A DNA stretch of 64,000 bases from ZLKRG44 sp964555705 (GCA_964555705.1 CAZKTN010000005.1:44270-108269), one strand, 5' to 3'. Counted from the first letter of the stretch, positions 8,602 to 17,129 are shown. Translations and numbers: made by a program. The notes: generated from the letters alone by a model not told the origin.

Positions 8602-9354
8602 ATGCCACGCTCACGTTCGCTGCCAGATCCCGACATGGTGTCCGCCTGCGCCGCTGCGCTCCCTCGCATGCTGCTGCTCGGCGAGCGCGACCGCACGTCA
8701 TGGTCCGCGTGGATGGCGATGCTCGAGCGCGAGATCGCCGTCGCGTTCCGCGCCGGCCGCGCGCCGCGACCGGAAACGAGGGCTGCCGCCGCGTGCCGCA
8801 CCCTGAAGCGCAAGCTCGCCGGCATCCGGCGCTCGATCCGCAGCGACCTCACCGCCGCCTACGACCGCGACCCGGCCGCGGAGTCGATCGAGGGCATTGC
8901 GCTCTGCTATCCAGGACCCCGCGCGCTGGCCGTGCACCGCATCGCGCATGCGCTTCATGAGGCGCGCGTGCCGCTTGTGCCGCGCATGATGTCGGAGTGG
9001 GCGCACGCAGCCACCGGCATCGACATCCATCCTGGCGCACGGATCGGCGACGGGTTCTTCATCGACCACGGCACAGGCGTCGTGATCGGCGAGACAACCG
9101 TCATCGGCCGCAACTGCACGCTCTACCAGGGCGTGACGCTTGGCGCGCGCAGGTTCGACCGGCACGCCGATGGCTCGCTGCGGCGCGGCGCGAAGCGCCA
9201 CCCCACGCTCAGGGACGGCGTCACCGTCTACTCGAACTCGACGATCCTCGGGGGCGCAACGGTCATCGGCCGCGGTGCGACGATCGGCGCAGGCGTATGG
9301 GTGCAGGACAGCGTGCCTGCGGGCGCCACCGTGAGGCCGCCGCCTACCCGATAG
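8602..9354 (+). CDS. cysE: Serine O-acetyltransferase (CysE/EpsC type)
   Basis: 250-residue enzyme of cysteine biosynthesis: L-serine plus acetyl-CoA gives O-acetylserine. The C-terminal left-handed beta-helix is made of hexapeptide repeats. The catalytic region reads IDIHPGARIGDGFFIDHGTG, with the conserved Asp and His, followed by VIGETTVIGRNCTLYQGVTLG and a KRHPTL...NSTILGG segment that binds acetyl-CoA. The N-terminal half is helical, as in SAT enzymes. It differs from E. coli CysE by lacking the long tail that binds CysK. ATG 8602 was chosen because of the TAGGAT element; 8560 would precede that element. No sulfur gene is adjacent. Confidence 0.88.
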   Translation: MPRSRSLPDPDMVSACAAALPRMLLLGERDRTSWSAWMAMLEREIAVAFRAGRAPRPETRAAAACRTLKRKLAGIRRSIRSDLTAAYDRDPAAESIEGIALCYPGPRALAVHRIAHALHEARVPLVPRMMSEWAHAATGIDIHPGARIGDGFFIDHGTGVVIGETTVIGRNCTLYQGVTLGARRFDRHADGSLRRGAKRHPTLRDGVTVYSNSTILGGATVIGRGATIGAGVWVQDSVPAGATVRPPPTR

Positions 9355-9383
9355 TCCGACGGGAACTGGCGCAGCGCGACCGG

Positions 9384-9401
9384 GTGCGCGCGCCCGCGCA
9401 C
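9384..9401. terminator. GC-rich hairpin between convergent genes
   Basis: Perfect seven-base stem GTGCGCG / CGCGCAC with a four-base CGCC loop, located between the stops at 9354 and 9426. There is no T-tract on either side. It may end both transcripts. Confidence 0.45.
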
Positions 9402-9425
9402 GATCCCATGGAGCTGCGTGATGCG

Positions 9426-11228
9426 TCAGGTCGTCGGCTGGTCGCCGCCGCCACCGCCGCCGCGCATCGACCGGAACATCTCGCGGCGCTCGTCGGTGTC
9501 GATCATTCCGTCGTTGTTCTTGTCGAACTGCTTGGCGCGCTCGCGGAACTGCTCGGGCATCTCCTCGATGCGGCCAGTGCCCCAGGGCTGGTTGCCCATC
9601 TCGCGGCCACGCGGGAGCGCTGCAATCTGCTCAGGCGTCAGCATCGACTTGATGCGCTCCACCGTGGCGTTGATGTACTCCGCGCGCTGGTCGAACATGT
9701 CGTTGACGGGGTTCGGCCCGTCGTTGCCGAACCCGCCCGGGCCGAACGCCATGCCCCGGGTGCCCGACATCATGCCCACCACCCGCTCGATCTCCGAGCG
9801 CCGCTGCGACGGCTCCTCCTTGCGGATGGCGGTCACGAGCCTGCTGTTCCACTGCGCCAGGTCCTGCGCGTAGGTCGCCTGCATCTGCGCGAGGCCCTCC
9901 GCGACGGTCGGGTCGAGGCCCTCCATCGCCAGCGCCGCCACGAACGCGCGCGTCGCCTGGTCCTCCCGGTACACGCGGCGGTAGCTCTGCGCCATCGCGG
10001 CGTTCGTGAACCTGGCGCCGTCGCCGGCCGGCATCGTGGCGCTGATCCTCTCGACGAAGGTGTCGTTCACGTCGCGCACCTGGCGGCGGGCCGCAAGCTG
10101 GCGGTCGACGGCCGCCATCGCCTCGCGGTCGTTCGCAGAGACGATCGCCTTCAGCATCTGCGGCTCGGTGGCGTCGAGCGTGTCCTCGCGCGACTTGAGG
10201 GCTGCGTCGAGCGCAAGCTCGTACTCGTCGAGCACCTTCTTCGAGGCATCGAGCGATGCCTGCGGCAGCTGCGCCTCGTCAAGCGCAAGCAGGAGGTTGG
10301 TGCCCTCGCCCGACAGGATCGCGTCGTCCATCGTCTTCTCTCGCCGGAGGAAGCGCTCGAAGGCGGGCCAGCGGGCGCCCTGCTCCTCGGTCAGCGTGGC
10401 CTGGATGCCGTCGACCACCGCGGCCTTCATGCGCTTCTTGGTCGCGAGCCACTGGGTCATCCCGTCGAACATGACCTGCATGGTGGCGCGCATCTCGGCG
10501 TCCTGTCCGTTGGCCTTGCGCTCGGCCATGATCTCCTCGGTCACCTTCTCCATGCGCTCGCGGAAGTAGCGGCGGCGTGCCTCGTCGTCGAGCGGCGCCC
10601 CGCCCTCCTTCTCCATCTGCTCGAGGTCCGCCTGCACGCCCTCCATCACGCCGCGCATGCGCTCGCGCATGTCGCCGCCCATGAAGCTGCGGAAGATCTG
10701 CATCATGGAGTCCTGCATCTGCTGCCGGATCTCCTCGACCTTGGGCTGGAACTCGAGGTCGTAGTCGTTGATGAGCGTCTCGACGATCACCATCTGGCCG
10801 CCGTCGAGCCCGAGCTGCTCCTGGAAGAGCGGCACGTCACGGCGCATGAAGTCCGGCTGGAAGCGCGTCATGATGCTGCTCATCGCGCCCATGCCGCCGC
10901 GGCCACCGCCCATGCCGCCGCGGCCGCCGCCGAACATCCCACCCATGCCGCCGCGGCCTCCGCGACCGCGACCGGCCTCGCCGCCCTCGTTGCCGCCATC
11001 GCCACGGTTGCCGCGCTCTCCGCGGCCACCACCCTGGCCCTCACCGCGTCCCTGGCCCCGGCCGCCGCCGCCTGCCTGTCCGCCCGCGCCCTGCTGCGTG
11101 CCATCCTGCGGCGACGCAGCGGCGGATGCGCCGAGATCGAGCGACATCGCGCTCGCTGCAAGCCCGAGGGCACCTGCCGCAAGAAGGGATCGAATCGAGA
11201 GCGGACGGGTAGCGGATGGACTGTGCAT
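9426..11228 (-). CDS. Secreted Gly/Arg-rich protein with C-terminal EF-hand
   Basis: 600-residue exported protein of unknown function. The ATG has AGGAG six to seven bases upstream and begins a signal peptide whose hydrophobic core is SLLAAGALGLAASA, ending near ASAAAS-PQD. Residues ~45-120 are almost only Gly, Arg, Met and Glu (GGRGxG and GGMGG repeats). The following ~400 residues are predicted all-helical and Met/Gln-rich. A calcium-binding EF-hand loop, DKNNDGMIDTDE, lies at about residues 569-580. A -10-like TAGACT at 11337-11342 would give a leader of about 105 bases. It could be a structural or metal-dependent cell-surface protein; no enzyme family was recognised. Confidence 0.75.
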   Translation of the reverse strand: MHSPSATRPLSIRSLLAAGALGLAASAMSLDLGASAAASPQDGTQQGAGGQAGGGGRGQGRGEGQGGGRGERGNRGDGGNEGGEAGRGRGGRGGMGGMFGGGRGGMGGGRGGMGAMSSIMTRFQPDFMRRDVPLFQEQLGLDGGQMVIVETLINDYDLEFQPKVEEIRQQMQDSMMQIFRSFMGGDMRERMRGVMEGVQADLEQMEKEGGAPLDDEARRRYFRERMEKVTEEIMAERKANGQDAEMRATMQVMFDGMTQWLATKKRMKAAVVDGIQATLTEEQGARWPAFERFLRREKTMDDAILSGEGTNLLLALDEAQLPQASLDASKKVLDEYELALDAALKSREDTLDATEPQMLKAIVSANDREAMAAVDRQLAARRQVRDVNDTFVERISATMPAGDGARFTNAAMAQSYRRVYREDQATRAFVAALAMEGLDPTVAEGLAQMQATYAQDLAQWNSRLVTAIRKEEPSQRRSEIERVVGMMSGTRGMAFGPGGFGNDGPNPVNDMFDQRAEYINATVERIKSMLTPEQIAALPRGREMGNQPWGTGRIEEMPEQFRERAKQFDKNNDGMIDTDERREMFRSMRGGGGGGDQPTT

Positions 11229-11370
11229 TGGGTGCTCCTGTGTCATTCCTGGCGTGGCCAACGGTACGGGTTGACCGGGGGCGGCCTCCCCGAGACCGCA
11301 ATTCACGCAAGAAAGTCGGTGATTTGGCAGGAGTGCAGTCTAGTCCCCCGACCGCCCCCGACGGGACCGA

Positions 11371-12696
11371 CTACTGGTCGCCCGTGGGCTTCACACGCTC
11401 CTGAGCGGGCGCCGAGGCGCCACCCGCAGGCACAATCGCATAGATCGCGCCCGGCCCGTCGTGGGACTTCTCCGTCCCGCACACGTACAGCGTGCCGTCC
11501 GTCCCCTCGCCGAAGCTTGCGGGGAAGAAGCGGGGCCTCTTCAGGATGACGGTCGGTCCGGCAGTCAGGGCTCCACCCTTCGCACGCAGCCCCCAGAACG
11601 TGCCGTACTCGTAGTCCGCGTAGATGTAGACGCCATCGAGCTCTGGGCTCGCAGGATCGCGGCACACATAGCCGCCGGTTACTGACACTCCATCGCGGTG
11701 CGGGTACTCGGCGATCGGGTCGATGAAGGTGCCCTTCTCGTCCGCGCGGTCGGGGACGCCGCGGGTGCCGTGGAACCCCTCGCGCGGGCGCCACCCGTAG
11801 TTGCCGCCCTTCACGATGAGGTCGATCTCCTCGTAGGCATTCTGGCCCACGTCGCCAGCCCAGAGCTCGCCGGTCTTGCGGTCGAAGCTCATGCGCCAAA
11901 CGTTGCGGAGCCCACTCGCCCAGATCTCCGGCCGCGCGCCTTCACGACCCACGAATGGGTTGTCCGCCGGCACCGCATACCCGCGGCCACCATCATCGCG
12001 CGTCACGTCGATTCGGATGATCTTGCCCAGCAGCGTGCCCATGTCCTGGCCGTTGCCCCATGGGTCATTGCCCGATCCGCCATCGCCGATCGACACGTAG
12101 AGCATCCCGTCCGGGCCGAAGATCGCCGTGCCCCCGTTGTGGTTCCACGCGGGGTCGTCGATCTCGATGATCGGCTTGAGCGAGTTCAGGTCGAAGGTGC
12201 CGTCCTTCGCGAGCAGCACCGATGCGAGCACGTTGCGGTCCGCCTTTCCCTCCGATGCGCCCGCGGTGAACCACAGGTACGCGGTACGGTTCTCGGCGAC
12301 GCGCGGGTCGAACGCAAGCGACAGCAGACCCTGCTCGTTGAACTTCGAGTTCACTGCTGATGAGGGGAAGTCAGCAACTGTCCTGCTCCTGGGCTCGTCA
12401 CCTGATGCGTCGATCTCCAAGATCCGTCCGCGCTGCTCGACCACATACAGGATGCCTGGGCGGTCTGCGCGCGACACCACCTGCACCGGGCGCTTCAGCT
12501 GGATGTCCCGGAAGACGCGGTTGAGCCTGATGGTCGGGATTGGCGCAGCGTCCGAGGCAGGCTGCTGCACTGCCGCCTTCGCCACGTCCTGCGAGACGGC
12601 GGGCGAATCGACCGCAGCGGTGTCGTGCGCGGCAGCTCCCGGGTCAATGCACAGCAGTGTCAGGCAGAGGGCAGCGGCCGAGCGAAGTCGTGTCAT
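11371..12696 (-). CDS. PQQ-dependent sugar (glucose/sorbosone) dehydrogenase family protein
   Basis: 441-residue exported beta-propeller of the GSDH family, which oxidises aldoses or similar sugars with pyrroloquinoline quinone in the periplasm. Hallmarks: WNHNGGTAIFGPDGMLYVSI, GDGGSGNDP, LLGKIIRID, ASGLRNVWRMSFD, GDVGQNAYEEIDL and GGNYGWRPREGFHG. The signal peptide is MTRLRSAAALCLTLLCIDPG. The ATG overlaps the stop of the anti-sigma gene by four bases (ATGA), making it the third gene of a sigma / anti-sigma / enzyme operon. PQQ synthesis genes are not in the window, so the cofactor is assumed from family only. Confidence 0.85.
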   Translation of the reverse strand: MTRLRSAAALCLTLLCIDPGAAAHDTAAVDSPAVSQDVAKAAVQQPASDAAPIPTIRLNRVFRDIQLKRPVQVVSRADRPGILYVVEQRGRILEIDASGDEPRSRTVADFPSSAVNSKFNEQGLLSLAFDPRVAENRTAYLWFTAGASEGKADRNVLASVLLAKDGTFDLNSLKPIIEIDDPAWNHNGGTAIFGPDGMLYVSIGDGGSGNDPWGNGQDMGTLLGKIIRIDVTRDDGGRGYAVPADNPFVGREGARPEIWASGLRNVWRMSFDRKTGELWAGDVGQNAYEEIDLIVKGGNYGWRPREGFHGTRGVPDRADEKGTFIDPIAEYPHRDGVSVTGGYVCRDPASPELDGVYIYADYEYGTFWGLRAKGGALTAGPTVILKRPRFFPASFGEGTDGTLYVCGTEKSHDGPGAIYAIVPAGGASAPAQERVKPTGDQ

Positions 12697-13520
12697 GGCG
12701 ACGGGAGCGTAGGCGAGCCTTGCGGCTTCGGCCCGTTGCCGCCGCGCGTGCGGCCCACATGACCGCCGTGCCGACCGAGCCACGCGCGACCAAGCCGTAC
12801 GCACTGGTCCGGCGTCAGCATCGTGCAGAAGTCACGCACCTGCCCTGCCTCAAGGCGAAGCCGCTGGCCCAGAATGTCGTAGCGCTCCTGCACGAGCGCG
12901 CCGATGCGCGCCCTGTCCGGCTCGCTCGACTCGAGCTCGCGCACGAGGGCTGCAGTGATTGCCTCGAGTCGCTCATGGAACCCGGCGACCTGCGCCGCAT
13001 CGCGCTCGCGGATCGCGTTGAGTGCGGCATCCTGGGTCGGCGTCAGGATGATGCCGCGCGTGATCGACATCGGTCCTGAATCCGCTGCCACGCCAGTGGG
13101 CGACAGGCGTGCCACATCCGCGGACATGGGCGGCACGGAGAGATCCGCCGTTCCCATCCACCATGTGGATGCGCTGCCCGCGACAAACGCGAAGAGCGCC
13201 GCGGCAGCGACCGCGCCCCATGTTGCGGCATGGCGGCGTGCCGCACGGGCCCATCGGACTGGCGCGTGCGCCGGACGAGCGCGCACATCCCCGCAGCGCG
13301 CATGCGCCACGGCATTCCTGCATGCATCGCACGCCGCGAGGTGGCGCTCGATGCACTCGCGGCTCGAGGCGTTTCCCGCGCCATCGATGTACTCGGCGAG
13401 CTCGATCGCGCCCGGGCATGCCCCAGCCTCGGGCACCTCGACCAGCAGCGCATGACCGATGGCAGCCAGCGGATCTGCGCCATGCGGTGCAGTCATGGGA
13501 TCGCGCGAATCGTCGCTCAT
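12693..13520 (-). CDS. Membrane anti-sigma factor with zinc-finger and CnrX/Spy-like periplasmic domain
   Basis: 275 residues. The cytoplasmic part has a putative anti-sigma zinc finger ending in HLAACDAC (HxxxCxxC, about residues 59-66). A single transmembrane helix follows (about 99-121, ending STWWMG). The periplasmic part (~150-245) is helical with an ILTPTQ start and MLTPDQ near the end, resembling heavy-metal sensor / CpxP-Spy-like folds. By family it would hold the sigma factor inactive until a periplasmic signal releases it. ATGA overlaps join it to the sigma gene upstream and the dehydrogenase gene downstream. The periplasmic assignment is weaker than the zinc-finger assignment. Confidence 0.8.
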   Translation of the reverse strand: MSDDSRDPMTAPHGADPLAAIGHALLVEVPEAGACPGAIELAEYIDGAGNASSRECIERHLAACDACRNAVAHARCGDVRARPAHAPVRWARAARRHAATWGAVAAAALFAFVAGSASTWWMGTADLSVPPMSADVARLSPTGVAADSGPMSITRGIILTPTQDAALNAIRERDAAQVAGFHERLEAITAALVRELESSEPDRARIGALVQERYDILGQRLRLEAGQVRDFCTMLTPDQCVRLGRAWLGRHGGHVGRTRGGNGPKPQGSPTLPSP

Positions 13521-14203
13521 GCGCCCTCCCCTGCTGCGCTGGCGCGCAGCGCCGCGCGCGCGCCAGCCGCGTCACCGACGCCTCGCTCGCTCATGTACTC
13601 GCGCAGCCGCTCGATTGCCTTGTGCTTCGTGCTCCGGATCGTCTGGGCATCCACGTTGAGCATCGCGGCCACCTGGTCCACGGGGCGACCCTCGTCGAAC
13701 AGAAGCCTGAGCACGAGCAGCTGACGCCCAGTCAGCAGCGACGCAGGAACCTGGATCGGCGCGCTCCTCTCGGCCGCATCGATCGGGTCCTCGTCCCTCA
13801 CAGCACCGATCGCCGAGGATCCCGCGTCCTCGAGGGTGACCATGATGTGGCGGCGGCGGCGAACGAGGTCAAGCGTGACGCTTCGGGCGACGAGCGTGAG
13901 GAACGTGCTCATTGATGCGCGCGACGCGTCGAAGGTGCGCAGGAGCCGCGCGTCATTCGCGAACAGGCGCGCGAAGGTCTCCTGAACCGCATCGTCAACC
14001 TCAAGGTGACGGTGGCGCGCAGACACCGGCCCGGATGCATGGCGCTCCATGCCCAGCGTGCGCCTGACGCTCGCCGTCACGAGCGCCGATGCCTCCGACA
14101 TGAACCCCTCGGGGTCACCGCCCAGATGCGCAGACAGCTCCGCATCGACCGGTGGCCTCACGAGCCGAAGTGGCTGTGCGGCAGGTGAGGGGGCGCTCGC
14201 CAT
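13517..14203 (-). CDS. ECF-type RNA polymerase sigma factor
   Basis: 228 residues. Sigma region 2 is seen as VDDAVQETFARLFANDARL followed by FLTLVARSVTLDLVRRRR (residues ~70-125). Region 4 is SLLTGRQLLVLRLLFDEG...VDQVAAMLNVDAQTIRSTKHKA, a helix-turn-helix (~160-210). A Ser/Asp-rich linker joins them. Two starts are possible: ATG 14203, with TACAAC six bases before it, or ATG 14236 / GTG 14239 further up; 14203 is preferred on the leaderless pattern. The stop overlaps the anti-sigma ATG (ATGA). The gene is divergent from the DUF1080 operon with under 90 bases between. Confidence 0.88.
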   Translation of the reverse strand: MASAPSPAAQPLRLVRPPVDAELSAHLGGDPEGFMSEASALVTASVRRTLGMERHASGPVSARHRHLEVDDAVQETFARLFANDARLLRTFDASRASMSTFLTLVARSVTLDLVRRRRHIMVTLEDAGSSAIGAVRDEDPIDAAERSAPIQVPASLLTGRQLLVLRLLFDEGRPVDQVAAMLNVDAQTIRSTKHKAIERLREYMSERGVGDAAGARAALRASAAGEGA

Positions 14204-14209
14204 GCGTGT

Positions 14210-14215
14210 GTTGTA
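14210..14215 (-). promoter_or_regulatory. Possible -10 element TACAAC for the sigma operon
   Basis: TACAAC lies six bases before the 14203 ATG. It departs from TANNNT at the last position, so it is weaker than the others in the window. Confidence 0.3.
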
Positions 14216-14276
14216 CGGCGGGACCTGTTGCCGCATCACCCCAATTCCGCCTTGCGCTCCCGATGGTGGGCGGCGT

Positions 14277-14282
14277 TATCCT
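14277..14282 (+). promoter_or_regulatory. -10 element TATCCT, 8 bases before DUF1080 start
   Basis: TATCCT is followed by GACATTCC and the ATG at 14291. TTGCGC about 19 bases upstream could act as a poor -35. It lies in the short divergent spacer shared with the sigma operon. Confidence 0.55.
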
Positions 14283-14290
14283 GACATTCC

Positions 14291-15163
14291 ATGCGAATGC
14301 CACACCGCACGCGCCTGCCTGCGGCCACTCGGGGGACGGCGTGGCGCGCCGCCGCGGTTCTTGCGGCAGGCTGGGCGTCGCTCGCCGTGCCCACTCTTGC
14401 GGCCGGCCAATCGGTCGACCCTCCCGCATCTCCGCCCGCATCGATTCCCGCTGCGCCTGCTGCGGCCGGCGGCAACGCACCTCCCGGGCCGACGGGTCAG
14501 GGTGGCGCGGGGCCGAAGGTTCCTGACGCGCCGGCACCGGCGGCAGCGGCAGGCAGCGAGCCATCGTCTGTGCAGGCTTCCCCGAACCTCGAGGATGGAT
14601 TCGCGTGGCTGTTCGACGGCTCCACGCTCAACGGATGGATCGGCGACACCGCTGGCTACGCGGTGGAGGACGGCGCGATCGCGTGCACGCCACAGGGCCG
14701 CAACATCTACACGGCGAAGGAGTACGGCGACTTCACGCTCAGGCTCGAGTTCATGCTGACTCCCGGCGCCAACAACGGCATCGGCATGCGCGCACCGACC
14801 GGTGGCGACGCCGCCTTCGAGGGCATCGAGGTGCAGGTGCTCGACGATGCGCATCCGAAGTACGCCTCCATCAAGCCGTGGCAGGCCCATGGATCGGTGT
14901 ATGGCGTGGTGCCCGCGAAGCGCGGCGCGCTGAGGCCGGCCGGCGAGTGGAACGAGCAGGAGATCGACCTGCAGGGCACGCGCATCCGCGTCACGCTCAA
15001 CGGCACAGTGATCGTCGACGCTGACCTGTACCGCCATGCGCACGACGGCACGCTCGACGGCGTTCCGCATCCTGGGCTTCGCCGCACAAGCGGCCACATC
15101 GGGTTCCTGGGACATGGCGACCGTGTGCTCTTCCGGAGGATCCGGATCAAGGAGAACCCATGA
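14291..15163 (+). CDS. Secreted DUF1080 protein (3-keto-disaccharide hydrolase domain)
   Basis: 290 residues: a signal peptide (core AAAVLAAGWASLAVPTLAAG), an Ala/Pro-rich linker to about residue 95, then a concanavalin-like DUF1080 domain. Domain marks are WLFDGSTLNGWIG, LEFMLTPGANNGIGMRAP, FEGIEVQVLDD, GSVYGVVPAK, AGEWNEQEID and GHIGFLGHGDRVLFRRIRI. The family is expanded in Planctomycetota, and some members cleave 3-keto-glycosides made by sugar dehydrogenases. The gene is divergent from the operon carrying a sugar dehydrogenase, suggesting a shared carbohydrate role. It overlaps the next gene as ATGA. Confidence 0.88.
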   Translation: MRMPHRTRLPAATRGTAWRAAAVLAAGWASLAVPTLAAGQSVDPPASPPASIPAAPAAAGGNAPPGPTGQGGAGPKVPDAPAPAAAAGSEPSSVQASPNLEDGFAWLFDGSTLNGWIGDTAGYAVEDGAIACTPQGRNIYTAKEYGDFTLRLEFMLTPGANNGIGMRAPTGGDAAFEGIEVQVLDDAHPKYASIKPWQAHGSVYGVVPAKRGALRPAGEWNEQEIDLQGTRIRVTLNGTVIVDADLYRHAHDGTLDGVPHPGLRRTSGHIGFLGHGDRVLFRRIRIKENP

Positions 15164-16251
15164 TGGAGCCGACCGCTCCTGTGCCCGCACCGGTCGCCGC
15201 AAGGTCCCGCGGCGCCGACATCCTGCTGACGATGGCCTCGCTTGTCGTGGTGTGCGCGGGCATCTCGGCGGCATCGAGCATCGTGGTGCCGGTGCTTGCG
15301 GCCGTGTTCGTCGCGGCGGTCGCGCTTCCGCCCATCGTCGCGCTTCGCACTCGCGGCGCACCCACATGGCTTGCGGTGGCGATCGTGCTTGCGATCGTCG
15401 CCGGCGCCCTTCTGCTCGCAGGCACCGTGCTCGCGCGCACGGCCGCGAGCTTCGGCGAGAACTTCAACGAGTACCGCGCCACGCTGCAGTCGCAGGTGAC
15501 GCAGTTCGAGGCATGGTTCGCGGCGCGCGGCGTCGACATCTCGGATCAGCACCTCAGCGAGCTGCTCGATCCGGGCCGGCTCCTGTCGCTGGTCAAGGGG
15601 ATGCTTGCCGGCGTGATCGGCGTGCTGCGCGACGGTGTGTTCGTGGTGGTCATGGTCGGGTTCCTGCTCGCCGAGGCCGCTGGGCTGCCGGCGAAGATCA
15701 AGGTCGCCTTCGGCATTGACGACACCAAGCTTGGCCCGTGGCGCCGAATCCTTGACGACATGACCGGCTACCTCGTCGTGAAGACGAAGACGAGCTTCCT
15801 CACGTCGGTGCTCGTGACCGTCGCCATGTGGATCCTCGGCGTCGACTACCCGATCGCGCTCGGGCTGCTCGCGTTCATCCTGAACTTCGTGCCTGTGGTC
15901 GGCTCCATCATCGCGGCAGTGCCCGCGGTGCTCCTTGCGCTCATTGCGTCTGGGCCGCTGTTCGCGCTTCTTGTGGCTGCCGTGTACGGCGCCATCAACG
16001 TGTCGATCGGGAGCATCCTCGAGCCCCGGATGATGGGAGAGCGGCTCGGGCTGTCGGCGCTCGTCGTGTTCCTGTCGCTGGTGTTCTGGGGATTCCTGCT
16101 TGGACCTGTGGGCATGTTCCTGTCGGTGCCGCTCACGATGCTTGCGAAGATCCTGCTCAACAACGCGGACGACCTCCGCTGGCTCGCGATCATGCTCGGG
16201 CCAGCGCCGTCCGGCGCGAAGTCCATGCACTCCGGGGGCGGACGCGGGTGA
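15160..16251 (+). CDS. AI-2E family (PerM/UPF0118) permease
   Basis: 363-residue inner-membrane protein of the AI-2E / PerM family. Seven to eight hydrophobic segments: two near the N-terminus, a soluble stretch at ~85-150 (with GVDISDQHLSELLDPGRLLS), and a C-terminal cluster containing LGLLAFILNFVPVVGSIIAA and the family motif ILEPRMMGERLGLSALVVF. Substrates of the family are diverse and often unknown, so the autoinducer name should not be taken literally. The ATG has AGGAG five bases upstream and overlaps the DUF1080 stop (ATGA). Its own stop overlaps the next GTG (GTGA). Confidence 0.9.
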   Translation: MMEPTAPVPAPVAARSRGADILLTMASLVVVCAGISAASSIVVPVLAAVFVAAVALPPIVALRTRGAPTWLAVAIVLAIVAGALLLAGTVLARTAASFGENFNEYRATLQSQVTQFEAWFAARGVDISDQHLSELLDPGRLLSLVKGMLAGVIGVLRDGVFVVVMVGFLLAEAAGLPAKIKVAFGIDDTKLGPWRRILDDMTGYLVVKTKTSFLTSVLVTVAMWILGVDYPIALGLLAFILNFVPVVGSIIAAVPAVLLALIASGPLFALLVAAVYGAINVSIGSILEPRMMGERLGLSALVVFLSLVFWGFLLGPVGMFLSVPLTMLAKILLNNADDLRWLAIMLGPAPSGAKSMHSGGGRG

Positions 16252-17129
16252 GCCACGAAGGCCCGGTGGAGAGGCGTCTGCGCGAGGAGCTCGCGCAGCT
16301 TGAGGCGCGCCTGGCGTCAGGAGGCTTCCTCGTCAGCGCGGTCGACGTGGTTGACGAAGGCACCTGGGGCCGGCTCGATGCCGCGGTCGAGGGCCAGTCG
16401 AGCGGCGGCAAGATCCAGATCCACCTCTCGAGCAAGGGATCGGTGAGCGTCGTGCCGCAGGGCGCTGCGTCCGCCGGCATCGCGGGGGCGCTCGGCCTGC
16501 CGGTGCGTGCGCGCGCCGCTGCGACGGCGGCGGCACCCGCCTCGACGGCATCGAGTGCCGGGACCGGTCGCGCCACAGGCACAGTCAAGCCGCGCGCGAG
16601 CCCGGGTGCCGCCACATCCGCGGGCAACGCGACGTCCACCGGCCGCGCTGCGACTTCGGTCCGCCCCTCGCCCTCGACGCCGAGCGGACCGCCTGATCCT
16701 GGCGCGCCCGTGATCGTCGACTGCTCGAAGTTCGGCAAGAATCTCATCGGCCCCACCGAGTGGCGCGGCGTGCAGCGTTCGGCCAATGGCGGCTTCGTGG
16801 AGGTCTTCCACAGCGGGCGATACGCGCGCGGGCACAACAACCTGGGCGAGTTCCTCGCCATCGTCGACGCATGCGAGCGGATCGCGGACGGCAGGCTTGC
16901 GTGCTCGGGCATCCGCTCGGACAGCCGCACCGCCATCAGCTGGTTCACCAAGCGGGTCATCAAGACCACCCTCGACGTGGATGCCGTGTGCGACCCGGAC
17001 TTCGCGGCCGCCGTTCGCCGCGCGCAGTCGTGGCTCGCATCGCCCGCACGGCAGGCGTGCCGCGTGAGCATCACGCTGTGGGACACCAGGCGCGAGGGCG
17101 AGAACCCCGCCGACTTCGGCCGGAAGTGA
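16248..17129 (+). CDS. RNase H-like protein with N-terminal helix and long linker
   Basis: 293 residues, starting at a GTG that overlaps the permease stop as GTGA. The C-terminal ~150 residues form an RNase H fold with a likely acidic active site: VIVDCSKFGKN (Asp), NNLGEFLAIVDA (Glu), IRSDSRTAISW (Asp) and the terminal ENPADFGRK (Asp). The N-terminus (1-75) is a charged helix plus a small strand region with IHLSSKGSVSVVPQG. Residues ~75-150 are an Ala/Thr/Ser/Pro linker. RNA:DNA hybrid cleavage is the inferred activity. Its place in an operon with a permease has no obvious functional explanation. Confidence 0.78.
   Translation: MSHEGPVERRLREELAQLEARLASGGFLVSAVDVVDEGTWGRLDAAVEGQSSGGKIQIHLSSKGSVSVVPQGAASAGIAGALGLPVRARAAATAAAPASTASSAGTGRATGTVKPRASPGAATSAGNATSTGRAATSVRPSPSTPSGPPDPGAPVIVDCSKFGKNLIGPTEWRGVQRSANGGFVEVFHSGRYARGHNNLGEFLAIVDACERIADGRLACSGIRSDSRTAISWFTKRVIKTTLDVDAVCDPDFAAAVRRAQSWLASPARQACRVSITLWDTRREGENPADFGRK

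Noticed and set aside
8997..11549. 850-codon plus-strand frame across cysE and the EF-hand gene
   Set aside because: Composition is His/Arg/Leu-rich with no domain; it is antisense to a gene with signal peptide, Shine-Dalgarno sequence and EF-hand.
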